DNA of 64,000 nt from Planctomycetota bacterium (GTDB taxonomy: Bacteria > Planctomycetota > UBA1135 > GCA-002686595): assembly GCA_023150475.1 (NCBI GenBank), contig JAKLKU010000013.1:1-64000 (forward strand), given 5' to 3'. Below, piece after piece: positions 37,167 through 48,605 of this stretch (the stretch's first letter is position 1; the number at the start of each line of letters is the position of its first letter). The notes under the pieces were generated by a model. The model searched no databases. It was given only the letters and a program-made list of their open reading frames with translations, and had not been told where the DNA came from. Both the position numbers and the translations under genes were made by a program.

Positions 37167-38189
37167 CTACTGCAAGAGCGGCGCGATCGCGGGGTCTTGC
37201 ATGTTGGCGCGAGTCGCGACGACCACGCCGGTGTCGATCCGAGGCTCGACTTTCTCGCCCCGGATCGCCGCGACGAGCGTTTTGGTCGCGAGGTAGCCCA
37301 TCTTCTTCGGATTCTGCACGACGAGCGCGTCGATCTCGCCGTTCGCGAGCGCTTGGACGAGCGGCGGGCTCGCGTCGAAACCGACGAAACGCACTTTGCC
37401 CGCGAGTCCGGCTTGCCGGAGCGCGAGCAACATGCCCATCGTCGCCGACTCGTTCGAACAGAAGATGCCGTTCGCTTCCTTCAGGCGCTCGAGCAAGTTG
37501 AGCGCCGCGTCCTTCGCCTCTCCGGCCGTCGCGCCGGCGTAACGGTTGTCGACGAGCACTTCGAGCTTGCCTTTCACCGCCTCGAGGAAGCCGCGCTCGC
37601 GCGCGTCGGTGCTCGCGGAACCGACTTGGTAACGCAGCAGCACCACCTTGCCCGAGCCGCCCACGAGCTCGACGAGCTGCTCGCCGCCGAGCTTGCCGCC
37701 CGCGAGGTTGTCGGTCGCGACGAAGCTCGCGAAGTCGACGCCGGCGGTGCCGTCGAGGTCGGAGTCGAAGATCACGACGGGCAGCTTCGCACGCGTCGCG
37801 AGGGCGATCGGCGCGACGAGCGCTTGGTGATCGAGCGGCGCGATCGCGATGCCTGCGACTTTGCGCGAGACGAACTGCTCGACGAGTTGGATCTGCTGCG
37901 CGCGGTCGTTCTCGGCGAGCGGACCTTTCCACTCGACCGTCACCCCGAGCTCGCGTTCGGCGTCGCGCGCGCCGCTCTCGACGGCTTTCCAGAAGACGTG
38001 CGTCGTGCCCTTCGGGATCACCGCGACCACGAGCGGCGCGGCGGTCGGTCCGTTCGCGCCGCCCCCCGGGGTGCCGCCGGGGCCGTTCGCCGGGCCACTC
38101 GCGGGGCCGGCACCGGTCGCTCCCGGGTCCGTCGGACCGCAGGCGGCGAAGAACGAGACCAAGAACGGGAGCCAGCGGCGCGGCGTCAT
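37167..38189 (-). CDS. Sugar-binding lipoprotein of the ABC importer
   Basis: Periplasmic-binding-protein type I domain (ribose/autoinducer group), 340 residues. The lipobox is in FFAACG, followed by a Gly/Pro linker. The body starts VVAVIPKGTTHVFWKAVESGA and contains GIAIAPLDHQALV, FDSDLDG...FVATDN, GIFCSNESATMGML and VGFDASPPLVQALANGEIDALVVQNP, all family landmarks. The ATG at 38189 has GAGGA upstream and gives the lipoprotein signal. First gene of the leftward importer unit, divergent from the regulator. Confidence 0.93.
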   Translation of the reverse strand: MTPRRWLPFLVSFFAACGPTDPGATGAGPASGPANGPGGTPGGGANGPTAAPLVVAVIPKGTTHVFWKAVESGARDAERELGVTVEWKGPLAENDRAQQIQLVEQFVSRKVAGIAIAPLDHQALVAPIALATRAKLPVVIFDSDLDGTAGVDFASFVATDNLAGGKLGGEQLVELVGGSGKVVLLRYQVGSASTDARERGFLEAVKGKLEVLVDNRYAGATAGEAKDAALNLLERLKEANGIFCSNESATMGMLLALRQAGLAGKVRFVGFDASPPLVQALANGEIDALVVQNPKKMGYLATKTLVAAIRGEKVEPRIDTGVVVATRANMQDPAIAPLLQ

Positions 38190-38266
38190 CGGAATCCTCG
38201 TGTGCGGAAGGCGCGGGGCTATCATGCCGCCGCGCAGGAACGGGCGGAGACGACCTCCGAGGCTCC

Positions 38267-38300
38267 TTTTACTTGCAAAAAGTAGAGCCTGCAAATAAAA
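38267..38300. promoter_or_regulatory. AT-rich inverted repeat forming mirror-image divergent promoters (candidate IclR operator)
   Basis: TTTTACTTGCA (38267-38277) and TGCAAATAAAA (38290-38300) are inverted copies with one mismatch and a 12-bp spacer, an AT-rich island in very GC-rich DNA. Rightward, TTGCAA (38273) and TAAAAC (38296) are 17 bp apart. Leftward, TTGCAG and TAAAAG are also 17 bp apart. A smaller palindrome TACTT-N5-AAGTA lies at 38270-38284. The site would let one bound regulator control importer and catabolic operon together. Confidence 0.65.
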
Positions 38301-38317
38301 CGGGGATGGAGGTTTTC

Positions 38318-39160
38318 GTGAACGCGTCATCCGCCACCCGCAATGCCCACGGCAGTCGTTACCGCGCACCGGCGCTCGAGAAGGGGCTCGACATCCTCGA
38401 GCTCCTTTCCGATCGGCCCGATGGCCTGAGCCAGACCGAGATCGCGCGCTCGCTCGATCGTTCGGTCGGCGAGATCTTCCGCATGCTCAATTGCCTCGTC
38501 GAGCGCGGCTACCTCGCGATCCAACGGCCGGGCGATCGTTACATCCTGACGCTGAAGCTCTTCGAGCTCTCGCACAAGAACCCGCCGATCCACCGTTTGA
38601 TCACCGAAGCGGTGCCGATGATGCGCGAACTCGCCGAGCGCGTGCACCAATCGTGTCACCTCGTGGTGATCGAAGCGGGCCACGGCGTCGTCGTCGCACA
38701 GGTCGACAGTCCGGGCTACATCGGCTTCGCCGTCCGCGTCGGTTCCGTCATCACGTTGCACAAGACCGCCTCGGGTCGCGTGCTGCTCGCGTTCCAGACC
38801 AGCGAGGATCGCGACCGCGTGCTCGCGCGCCGCAGCCAAGCCGAAGCCGAGAGCTTCGATCGCGCACGCTTCGACGTGGCGATCGACACGATCAAGAAGC
38901 GCGGCCACGAGGACTGCGAGAGCGCTAGGACGCGCGGTGTGCGCGACCTTTCGTTCCCGATCCTCAACCATCGCGGCGCGGCGGTCGCGGCGCTGACGAT
39001 CCCGTTCATCGAGCACCTCGACGTGCCCGTCGATCCGTCGCTCGCCGCGTGCAAACAAGCGCTCGGCGAGACCGCGGGACGGCTTTCCGGTTTGATCGGC
39101 GGCAAGCCGTCGATCGGTTTCGACCCCATCGCGACGCGCACGACACGCCGCGGGAAGTGA
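38318..39160 (+). CDS. IclR-family transcriptional regulator of the fucose locus
   Basis: The 280-residue regulator has a winged helix-turn-helix at ~15-80 (ALEKGLDILELLSDRPDGLSQ...GEIFRMLNCLVERGYL) and an IclR effector domain (~95-260) with LHKTASGRVLLAF and a C-terminal AALTIPFIEHLD. It leads the + strand catabolic operon and diverges from the ABC importer, so it most likely senses L-fucose or a pathway intermediate. GTG at 38318 has GGAGG five bases upstream; ATG at 38306 and TTG at 38273 are in frame but lie at or before the predicted transcription start. Confidence 0.92.
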   Translation: MNASSATRNAHGSRYRAPALEKGLDILELLSDRPDGLSQTEIARSLDRSVGEIFRMLNCLVERGYLAIQRPGDRYILTLKLFELSHKNPPIHRLITEAVPMMRELAERVHQSCHLVVIEAGHGVVVAQVDSPGYIGFAVRVGSVITLHKTASGRVLLAFQTSEDRDRVLARRSQAEAESFDRARFDVAIDTIKKRGHEDCESARTRGVRDLSFPILNHRGAAVAALTIPFIEHLDVPVDPSLAACKQALGETAGRLSGLIGGKPSIGFDPIATRTTRRGK

Positions 39161-39173
39161 GTCCGCGCGCGCG

Positions 39174-40337
39174 ATGTTCGGAGCCAGCGAACTCGTCGGC
39201 GGCCTGAAGCAGCGTTGGGCGGTGCCCACGCGGCCGCGCGGCATCGTGTTCGTCGGCTCGGGCGGCATCGTCGACGACGCGCACTTGCCGGCCTACCGCG
39301 CGCTCGGGTTGCCGATCGTCGGGTGTTTCGACATCGATCGGCCGCGCGCGGAGAAGCTGGCGGCGAAGTGGAACCTGCCGCGCGTCTTCGGCTCGCTCGC
39401 GGAAGTCGCGCGCGAACGCGACGTCGTCTTCGACCTCGCGCTGCCGCCCGCCGCCGTGTTCGAGACGCTCGGCGGCCTGCCCGACGGCTCGACGGTGTTG
39501 ATCCAGAAGCCGCTCGGCCAAGACCTCGCCGACGCGACGCGCATCCTCGAACGCTGTCGCGCGAAGCGGCTCGTCGCTGCCGTCAACTTCCAACTGCGCT
39601 TCAGTCCCGCGATGCTCGCGCTCGCGGACGCCGTCGAACGCGGACTGCTCGGCCGGATCGTCGAGCTCGAAGTGCACGTCAACTGTCGCATGCCGTGGGA
39701 GCTCTGGCCCTTCATGGCGTCGCTCCCGCGGATGGAGTTCGCGCTGCACTCGATCCACTACCTCGACTCGATCCGGCGTTTGCTCGGCGAGCCGCGTTCG
39801 GTGCAAGCGCGCACGGTGAAGCACCCCGACGCGCCGTGGCTCGCGAGCTCGCGCAGCACCGCGATCCTCGACTACGCCGACGACGTGCGCGTCGTGCTCT
39901 CGATCAACCACCATCACAAGCACGGCCCGAAACATCAGTCGAGCCGCATGCGCGTCGAAGGCACGCGCGGCGCCGCGATGCTGACGCTCGGCGTCAACCT
40001 CGACTACCCGCGCGGGCGGCCGGACGAGCTCGAGTTCGCGTTCGCGGACGACGCCGCCGGAGCGGCGGAGACGTGGCACGCCGTGCCGCTCGTCGGCCAT
40101 TGGTTCCCCGACGCGTTCCGCGGCACGATGTCGAACCTGCAGCGTTTCGCGGCGGGGGAGGACCCCGTGCTGCTGACGGCCGTCGACGATGCCTGGCGCA
40201 CGATGGCGCTCGTCGAAGCGCTCTACGCGGCGGACGCGCGCGGTGGCGTGCCCGTCCCGAGCGCTCCGGCGTCCGCCGCGCCGGTTCCGAACGAATCGGC
40301 GCGGAGCCACCGCGTGCCGCGCGAGGAGCCAGCGTGA
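39174..40337 (+). CDS. Cytosolic Gfo/Idh/MocA dehydrogenase, candidate first step of L-fucose oxidation
   Basis: The 387-residue protein has no export signal, unlike the two Tat-exported paralogues in the window. The Rossmann motif is FVGSGGIVDDAHLPAY. The usual EKP appears as QKP (VLIQKPLGQDL), keeping the lysine. The presumed catalytic His is in FALHSIHYLDSIRRLLG. It lies directly between the regulator and the lactonase-type amidohydrolase. An SDR or aldo-keto L-fucose dehydrogenase is not otherwise obvious in the operon, so this enzyme may oxidise L-fucose to the lactone. That substrate assignment is inference. It overlaps the next start by one base (TGATG). Confidence 0.88.
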   Translation: MFGASELVGGLKQRWAVPTRPRGIVFVGSGGIVDDAHLPAYRALGLPIVGCFDIDRPRAEKLAAKWNLPRVFGSLAEVARERDVVFDLALPPAAVFETLGGLPDGSTVLIQKPLGQDLADATRILERCRAKRLVAAVNFQLRFSPAMLALADAVERGLLGRIVELEVHVNCRMPWELWPFMASLPRMEFALHSIHYLDSIRRLLGEPRSVQARTVKHPDAPWLASSRSTAILDYADDVRVVLSINHHHKHGPKHQSSRMRVEGTRGAAMLTLGVNLDYPRGRPDELEFAFADDAAGAAETWHAVPLVGHWFPDAFRGTMSNLQRFAAGEDPVLLTAVDDAWRTMALVEALYAADARGGVPVPSAPASAAPVPNESARSHRVPREEPA

Positions 40338-41247
40338 TGGCGGCGTTGCGGATCGACGCGCACCAGCACTTCTGGAAGGTCGCGCGCGGCGACTACGGTT
40401 GGCTCACGCCCGAGCTCGCACCGCTCTATCGCGACTTCGGGCCCGAGGACCTCGCGCCGCTGCTCGCCGCCCGTGGCATCGACGGCACGATCCTCGTGCA
40501 AGCCGCGCCGACGCTCGCGGAGACCGAGTACTTGCTCGAACTCGCCGAACGCACGCCGTTCGTGCTCGGGGTCGTCGGGTGGGTCGACTTCGAAGCGCCC
40601 GACGCGCCCGACGTGCTCGCGCGTTTCGCCGAGCGCGAGAAGTTCGTCGGCGTGCGCCCGATGATCCAGGATCTCGCGGACGACGCGTGGATGCTGCGAC
40701 GCGAGCTCGAACCGGCGTTCCGTGCCGTGAGCGAGCTCGACCTCACGTTCGACGCGCTCGTCAAGCCGCGCCACCTCGCGCACTTGAGCCGGCTGGTCGA
40801 ACGCCATCCCGACCTGCGCGTCGTGATCGACCACGCCGCCAAACCGGCGATCGCGGAAGGCGCGCGCCACTGGCGAGGATTCGCGCGCTGGCGCGAGGAT
40901 CTCGCGCGGCTCTCGGAGTCGCCGCAGGTCTTCGTGAAACTCTCCGGCCTGCCGACGGAAGCGCTCCGCGCGGCCGGGAACGGAACACTGCTCGATTGGC
41001 ACGTCGACGATCTCGCACCTTTCGTCGACGTGCTCTTCGAACGCTTCCTGCCCGAGCGAGTGCTGTGGGGCAGCGATTGGCCCGTCGTCGAAGCGGCCGG
41101 CGGTTACGCGCGGTGGGGGGATGCCGCGCGGACGTTGGTCGACGCACGCGTGCGAGACGAGCTCCTTCGCGCCCGCATCTTCGGAGCGAGCGCGCTCGAT
41201 TCCTACCGGATCCGAAGCCGTGCGCCGCGAGCGCGCGGACCCCTTGC

Positions 41248-41251
<4 letters not shown>
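40337..41251 (+). CDS. Amidohydrolase of the L-fuconolactonase type
   Basis: The 304-residue TIM-barrel hydrolase belongs to COG3618. The metal-binding start is RIDAHQHFWK, followed by a central VIDHAAKP with His and the late WGSDWPVVEA with the general-base Asp. In L-fucose catabolism this enzyme opens L-fucono-1,5-lactone to L-fuconate; related members act on rhamnono- or galactarolactones. Placement between a sugar dehydrogenase and an L-fuconate dehydratase supports the fuconolactone assignment. Its stop overlaps the dehydratase start in ATGA. Confidence 0.92.
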
Positions 41252-43322
<2,071 letters not shown>

Positions 43323-43323
43323 C

Positions 43324-44172
43324 ATGAAACTCCTGCGATGGGGCCCGCGCGGCGCGGAGCAGCCCGGGATGCTCGATGCGAACGGACGCCTGCGTTCGCT
43401 CGTCGGCGTGATCGACGACGTGCGCGGCGCCGTGTTGCTGCCCGAAGGACTCGCGCGGCTCGCGAAGCTCGATCCGACCAAGCTGCCGCTCGTCGAAGGC
43501 ACGCCGCGGCTCGGCGCGTGCGTCGGCGGCGTCGGCAAGTTCCTCTGCATCGGGCTCAACTACGCGGACCACGCCGCGGAGTCGGGCATGGCGGTGCCGA
43601 GCGAGCCGGTGATCTTCGACAAGGCGACGAGCGCGATCGTCGGCCCGAACGACGACATCGAGATGCCGCGGCGCGGCGAGAAGCTCGACTGGGAAGTCGA
43701 ACTCGGCGTCGTGATCGGCAAACCGGCGAAGTACGTGGAGCGCGCGAACGCGCGGGCTCACGTCGCGGGCTACTGCGTGATCAACGACCTCTCCGAGCGG
43801 CGTTTCCAGCTCGAAGGCACCGGTCAGTGGATCAAGGGCAAGAGCTGCGACACGTTCGGGCCCACCGGACCGTGGCTCGTCACGGCGGACGAAGTCCCCG
43901 ATCCGCAGAAGCTCGACATCTGGCTCGAAGTCGATGGGCACCGTTACCAGAACGGCAACACGCGCACGATGATCTTCGACGTCGACTACCTCGTCGCGTA
44001 CGTGTCGCAGTTCATGAGCTTGCAGCCCGGCGACGTCATTTCGACCGGCACGCCGCCGGGCGTCGGGCTCGGCCAGAAGCCCGAACCGATCTACTTGAAG
44101 GTCGGGCAGTCGATGCGGCTCGGCATCCAAGGGCTCGGCGAACAAAGACAGCGCGTGGTGCCCGCGCCCTGA
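43324..44172 (+). CDS. FAH-family hydrolase, likely 2,4-diketo-3-deoxy-L-fuconate hydrolase
   Basis: Fumarylacetoacetate-hydrolase fold, 282 residues. Core motifs are FLCIGLNYADHAAESGM, the metal ligands in LDWEVELGVVIG (two Glu) and VINDLSERRFQ (Asp), and the ISTGTPPGVGLG turn. In non-phosphorylative L-fucose breakdown a member of this family splits the diketo acid to pyruvate and L-lactate. Alternatives in the family are ureidoglycolate lyase and diketo-acid hydrolases for other sugars; the operon favours the first. One base separates it from the SDR stop. Confidence 0.92.
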   Translation: MKLLRWGPRGAEQPGMLDANGRLRSLVGVIDDVRGAVLLPEGLARLAKLDPTKLPLVEGTPRLGACVGGVGKFLCIGLNYADHAAESGMAVPSEPVIFDKATSAIVGPNDDIEMPRRGEKLDWEVELGVVIGKPAKYVERANARAHVAGYCVINDLSERRFQLEGTGQWIKGKSCDTFGPTGPWLVTADEVPDPQKLDIWLEVDGHRYQNGNTRTMIFDVDYLVAYVSQFMSLQPGDVISTGTPPGVGLGQKPEPIYLKVGQSMRLGIQGLGEQRQRVVPAP

Positions 44173-44179
44173 AGTCGAC

Positions 44180-45379
44180 ATGGAGCGCGCGGACGTCCTG
44201 ATCGTCGGCGGCGGGATCGTCGGGCTCGCGACGGCCGAGCGCGCGACGCGGCGCTGGCCGGGCGTGCGCGTGATCGTGCTCGAGAAGGAAGCTCGCGTCG
44301 CCGCGCACCAGACCGGACACAACTCGGGCGTCATCCATTCGGGGCTCTACTACAAGCCCGGTTCGCTCAAGGCTCGGAACTGCCGGCGCGGCAAACGCAT
44401 GCTCGAGGAGTTCTGCCGCGAGGAGCGCCTGCCCTTCGAGCTCTGCGGCAAAGTGGTGATCGCGACCGACGAGAGCGAAGTGCCGCGGCTCGAGAAGCTC
44501 CACGAGCGCGGCCGCGCGAACGGCGTCGACTGCGAGCGGATCTCGCTCGAGCGCCTGAAGGAGCTCGAGCCGCACGTCGTGGGCGTCGCGGCGCTGCACG
44601 TGCCGGAGACCGGCATCGTCGACTACCCGGCGGTTTGCGTGCGACTCGTCGAGCTCGTCGTGCGCCGCGGCGGCGCCGTGACGACGAATGCACGGGTCAC
44701 GGCGTTGCGGCGCGAAGCTTCCGCCACGGTCGTCGTGACGAGCCAAGGCGAGTTCGCCGCGCGCGTCGTCGTGAACTGCGCGGGGCTGCACTCCGATCGC
44801 ATCGCGCGGCTCGATCGCGGCGAACGGCCGGCGCGCATCGTGCCGTTCCGCGGCGAGTACTGGGAGCTCGCGCCCGAGGCCGCGCACCTCTGCAAACACC
44901 TGATCTACCCGGTGCCCGACCCGAGCTTTCCGTTCCTCGGCGTGCACTACACGCGGATGATCAAGGGCGGCGTCGAGTGCGGCCCGAACGCGGTGCTCGC
45001 GCTCGCGCGCGAAGGCTACACGTGGCGCGACGTCGACCTCGCCGACCTCTGGGACACGCTTTCGTACCCGGCGTTCTGGAAGCTCGCGGCGAAACACGGC
45101 CGCACCGGCTCGATGGAAGTGTGGCGCTCGCTCTCGAAGCGCGCGTTCACGCGTTCGCTCCAGAAGCTGATCCCCGAAGTGCGCGAAGAGCACCTGCGCC
45201 CCGCGCACGCCGGCGTGCGAGCCCAGGCGCTCGCACCGGACGGCGCACTGGTCGACGACTTCCTGATCGAAAAGGGCGAGCGTTGGCTCTCCGTCTGCAA
45301 CGCGCCCTCGCCGGCAGCGACGTCCTCGTTGTCGATCGGCGAGACCCTGGTCGACGAGCTCGCGGAGTTCCTCGCATGA
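44180..45379 (+). CDS. lhgO: LhgO-type FAD-dependent L-2-hydroxyacid oxidase
   Basis: The 399-residue FAD enzyme has the dinucleotide motif VLIVGGGIVGLATA, the substrate-site stretch TGHNSGVIHSGLYYKPGSLKA and the C-terminal CNAPSPAATSSLSIGETL characteristic of L-2-hydroxyglutarate oxidase/dehydrogenase. In this operon it may instead, or also, oxidise L-lactate produced by the FAH-family enzyme, since both are L-2-hydroxyacids; that is inference. The symbol reflects family, not a proven substrate. Its stop overlaps the next start in ATGA. Confidence 0.88.
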   Translation: MERADVLIVGGGIVGLATAERATRRWPGVRVIVLEKEARVAAHQTGHNSGVIHSGLYYKPGSLKARNCRRGKRMLEEFCREERLPFELCGKVVIATDESEVPRLEKLHERGRANGVDCERISLERLKELEPHVVGVAALHVPETGIVDYPAVCVRLVELVVRRGGAVTTNARVTALRREASATVVVTSQGEFAARVVVNCAGLHSDRIARLDRGERPARIVPFRGEYWELAPEAAHLCKHLIYPVPDPSFPFLGVHYTRMIKGGVECGPNAVLALAREGYTWRDVDLADLWDTLSYPAFWKLAAKHGRTGSMEVWRSLSKRAFTRSLQKLIPEVREEHLRPAHAGVRAQALAPDGALVDDFLIEKGERWLSVCNAPSPAATSSLSIGETLVDELAEFLA

Positions 45380-46467
45380 GCGCCCCCGAATTCACGACGT
45401 ATCCGCACGAGCGCTTGCACGAGTTCTGCGTGCGCACGTTCCAGCACTTCGGCGTGCCCAAACGCGACGCGCGCACCGCGGCGGACGTCCTGATCGTCGC
45501 CGACCTGCGCGGCATCGACTCGCACGGCGTCGCGCGACTGCACACGTACTTCGAGATGCTGACGCTCGGCCGCATCAATCCGCGGTGCGCGCCGCACGTC
45601 GTGCGCGAGACGCTTTCGACTGCGACCGTCGACGGCGACAACGGGCTCGGGCTCGTCGTCGGTCCGTGGGCGAACGCCGTCGCGCTCGACAAGGCCGAAG
45701 AAGCCGGCAGCGGCTGGGTCAGCGTCCGCAACACGAACCACTACGGCATCGCCGGCTGGTACGTGCTCGAAGCGTTGAAGCGCGACTTGATCGGCTGGTC
45801 GATGACCAACACGACGAAGCTCGTCGCGCCGCTCTGGGGCGCCGAGCGCATGCTCGGCACCAACCCGATCGCCATCGGCTTCCCCGGCCTCGAGGAGCCG
45901 CCGATCGTCATCGACCTCGCGACGTGCGCCGCGGCGTACGGCAAAGTCGAGATCGCGCTGCGCCACGGCACGCCGATCCCGGAAGGCTGGGCGATCGACC
46001 GCGAGGGCCGGCCGACGCGCGAGCCGCGCGCGATGATCGACGGCGGCGCGATCCTGCCGCTCGGCTCGGAGCGCGAACGAGGCGGCCACAAGGGGTATTG
46101 TCTCGCGTTGATGGTCGACGTGCTCTCCGCGGTGCTCTCCGGCGCCAACTGGGGTCCGTTCGCGCCGCCGTTCGCGCTGCGCCAGGAGATTCCGGCGCGC
46201 TCCGTCGGCAAGGGCATCGGCCACTTCTTCGGCGCGCTGCGCATCGACGGTTTCATCGATCCGCTCGAGTTCAAGCGCCAGATCGACGACGTCGTGCGCA
46301 CGTTCCGCGCGACGAAACCGGCGCCGGGCACGAACGGACCGCTCTTGCCGGGCGATCCGGAGCGCGAAGCGGAAGTCGTCCGCCGGCGCGAAGGCATTCC
46401 GCTGGTGGGTCCGGTCGTCGACGACCTGCGCGACATCGCGAAGCACACCGGCATACCGTTCGATTGA
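45376..46467 (+). CDS. Ldh-family NAD(P)-dependent 2-hydroxyacid dehydrogenase
   Basis: Malate/L-lactate dehydrogenase family (the YlbC/YiaK group, unrelated to classical LDH), 363 residues. The catalytic motif is GIDSHGVARLHTY; NTNHYGIAGWYVLEAL and MTNTTKLVAPLWGAERMLGTNPIAIGFP are family signatures, and GGHKGYCLALMVD lies in the cofactor region. It is coupled to the LhgO-type gene. Oxidation of L-lactate to pyruvate would complete conversion of fucose to two pyruvates. Other possible substrates are malate, ureidoglycolate or 2,3-diketogulonate. Confidence 0.92.
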   Translation: MSAPEFTTYPHERLHEFCVRTFQHFGVPKRDARTAADVLIVADLRGIDSHGVARLHTYFEMLTLGRINPRCAPHVVRETLSTATVDGDNGLGLVVGPWANAVALDKAEEAGSGWVSVRNTNHYGIAGWYVLEALKRDLIGWSMTNTTKLVAPLWGAERMLGTNPIAIGFPGLEEPPIVIDLATCAAAYGKVEIALRHGTPIPEGWAIDREGRPTREPRAMIDGGAILPLGSERERGGHKGYCLALMVDVLSAVLSGANWGPFAPPFALRQEIPARSVGKGIGHFFGALRIDGFIDPLEFKRQIDDVVRTFRATKPAPGTNGPLLPGDPEREAEVVRRREGIPLVGPVVDDLRDIAKHTGIPFD

Positions 46468-46516
46468 CGACGGTCGAAGGCGACTTGCCGCGACCGAAGC
46501 CCAGAAGGAGATCCAC

Positions 46517-48595
46517 ATGAAGCTGCTCTCGCTGCTGCGATCCACTCGCGCGCTCCACGGCGCGGCGCTACTCGGCCTCGTCCTCGCGAGCGGCGCGTGC
46601 GAGTCGACGCGTTCCGTGCACCGCAAGTTCCCCGCGCCGATCTCGCAGGACGAACGCATGGCGTGGTGGCGCGACGCGCGCTTCGGCATGTTCATCCACT
46701 GGGGGCTCTACGCGATTCCGGCCGGCGAGTGGAACGGCGAGACCGGCTACGGCGAGTGGATCCGCGATTCGGCGCAGATCCCGCTCGAGACCTACACGAA
46801 GTTCCAGGCTCAGTTCGATCCCAAGGCCTTCGACGCCGACGCGTGGGCGAAGATGGCCGCCGACGCCGGGATGAAGTACCTGGTGATCACGTCGAAGCAC
46901 CACGACGGCTTCTGTCTCTTCGACTCCAAGGAGACCGACTGGGACGTGATGAACACGCCGTTCAAGCGCGACGTCCTGCGCGAGCTCGCCGACGCTTGCG
47001 CGCGCCACGGCGTCCGGTTCTGCACGTACCACTCGATCATGGACTGGCACCACCCCGACTACTTGCCGCGGCGGCCGTGGGAGTCGCGTCCCTCGGCCGG
47101 TGCGAACTTCGAGCGCTTCGAGAAGTACTTGCACGCGCAAGTCCGCGAAGTGATCGAGAAGTACTCGCCCGCCGTGATGTGGTTCGACGGCGAGTGGGAG
47201 AGCACGTGGAACCACGAACGTGGGCTCGCCTTGTTCGAGCTCTGCCGCAAGGCGAACCCCGCGATGATCGTCAACAACCGCGTCGACGTGTACCGCGGCG
47301 GCATGGCCGGCTTCTCGTCGTCCGACGACGCGGTCGGCGACTTCGCGACGCCCGAGCAGGAGATCCCGCCGACCGGCTTCCCCGGCGTCGACTGGGAGTC
47401 CTGCATGACGATGAACGGCCACTGGGGCTTCAATCGCGCCGACAAGGACTTCAAGTCGACGAAGGAGCTCGTCCGGAACCTGATCGACATCGCGTCGAAG
47501 GGCGGCAACTACTTGCTGAACGTCGGTCCGCGCGCGGACGGCACGTTCCCGCCGGAGTCGGTCCAGAGGCTCGCCGAGATCGGCAAGTGGATGGATCGCT
47601 ACGGGAGCGCGATCCACGGCACGACGGCGAGCGTGTTCGACGCGCTCGACTTCGGCCGGTGCACGGTGCGCGTGGGACCGAAGAAGACCAAGCTCTTCCT
47701 GCACGTGTTCGACTGGCCGAGTTCCCGCGAGCTCGTGCTCGAGGGACTCGGCAACAAGGTGCGCGCCGCGTACCCGCTCGGCGACTCGTCGCGCGAACTG
47801 AAAGTCACGACTGCGGACGGCCAGGTGCGCGTGCGCGTGCCCGAGAAGCCGCTCGATCCGCTCGCGAGCGTGATCGTCGTCGAGATCGACGGCGCACCGA
47901 TCGTCTACAAGGCGCCGAAGATCGTCGCGGAGACCGACACGTTCGTCACCGACGTGCAGGTCGAGATCGAAGGCGCGACCGACGCGCTCGACGTGCGTTA
48001 CACGCTCGACGGCAGCGAACCGGTCAAGGGCTCGCGGCGTTACACCGAGCCGTTGACGTTGACCGAGACCACCGTGCTCACGGCGCGGATCTTCCACAAC
48101 GGCAAGGCGGTCGGCGCGCTCAGCGGACGGCGCTTCGAGAAAGTCGCGCCGCGGCCCGCCGTCGAAGCGGCGCCGAGCGCGAGTGGACTCTCCGTCGAGC
48201 GTTTCGTCGTCGATTGGGACGCGATTCCCGAGGAGTTCGGCCCGCTCGTGCCCGTCGACACCACGGTGTCGCCGGGCGTGCAACTCGCCGGGGAGCGCGA
48301 CGAGCGGGTCGCGTTGCGCTTCAAGGGCTTCCTCGACGTTCCGGCGGACGAGCTCTATCGCTTCGCGCTCGCGAGCGACGACGGCTCGAAACTCTGGATC
48401 GACGGCGAGCTCGTCGTCGACAACGACGGCCTGCACGGCACGGTCGAGCAGCTCGGCGCGGCGCCGCTCGCGAAGGGTCTGCACGCGTTCGAATTGATCT
48501 GGTTCAACAAGACCGGCGGCGCTGAGCTGCGGCTGCGTTGGGCGAAGCCGCGCGCGAGCTTCGAAGCGCTGCCTGCGAGCGCGTTCCGCCACTGA
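46517..48595 (+). CDS. GH29 alpha-L-fucosidase, lipoprotein, in the fucose operon
   Basis: The 692-residue lipoprotein (lipobox SGAC) has a GH29 barrel starting WWRDARFGMFIHWGLYAIPAG, TSKHHDGFCLFDS, and predicted nucleophile Asp224 in VMWFDGEWES. The stretch FNRADKDFKSTKELVRNLIDIASKGGNYLLN and the NVGPRADG turn are typical. After a beta-sandwich it has a chitobiase-type module (VRYTLDGSEPVKGSRRY) and a PA14-type C-terminal domain (FRFALASDDGSKLWIDG-like). AAGGAG precedes the ATG. It differs in the active-site loop from the other GH29 gene, so linkage preference probably differs. Confidence 0.95.
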   Translation: MKLLSLLRSTRALHGAALLGLVLASGACESTRSVHRKFPAPISQDERMAWWRDARFGMFIHWGLYAIPAGEWNGETGYGEWIRDSAQIPLETYTKFQAQFDPKAFDADAWAKMAADAGMKYLVITSKHHDGFCLFDSKETDWDVMNTPFKRDVLRELADACARHGVRFCTYHSIMDWHHPDYLPRRPWESRPSAGANFERFEKYLHAQVREVIEKYSPAVMWFDGEWESTWNHERGLALFELCRKANPAMIVNNRVDVYRGGMAGFSSSDDAVGDFATPEQEIPPTGFPGVDWESCMTMNGHWGFNRADKDFKSTKELVRNLIDIASKGGNYLLNVGPRADGTFPPESVQRLAEIGKWMDRYGSAIHGTTASVFDALDFGRCTVRVGPKKTKLFLHVFDWPSSRELVLEGLGNKVRAAYPLGDSSRELKVTTADGQVRVRVPEKPLDPLASVIVVEIDGAPIVYKAPKIVAETDTFVTDVQVEIEGATDALDVRYTLDGSEPVKGSRRYTEPLTLTETTVLTARIFHNGKAVGALSGRRFEKVAPRPAVEAAPSASGLSVERFVVDWDAIPEEFGPLVPVDTTVSPGVQLAGERDERVALRFKGFLDVPADELYRFALASDDGSKLWIDGELVVDNDGLHGTVEQLGAAPLAKGLHAFELIWFNKTGGAELRLRWAKPRASFEALPASAFRH

Positions 48596-48605
48596 CGAGA
48601 CGACG

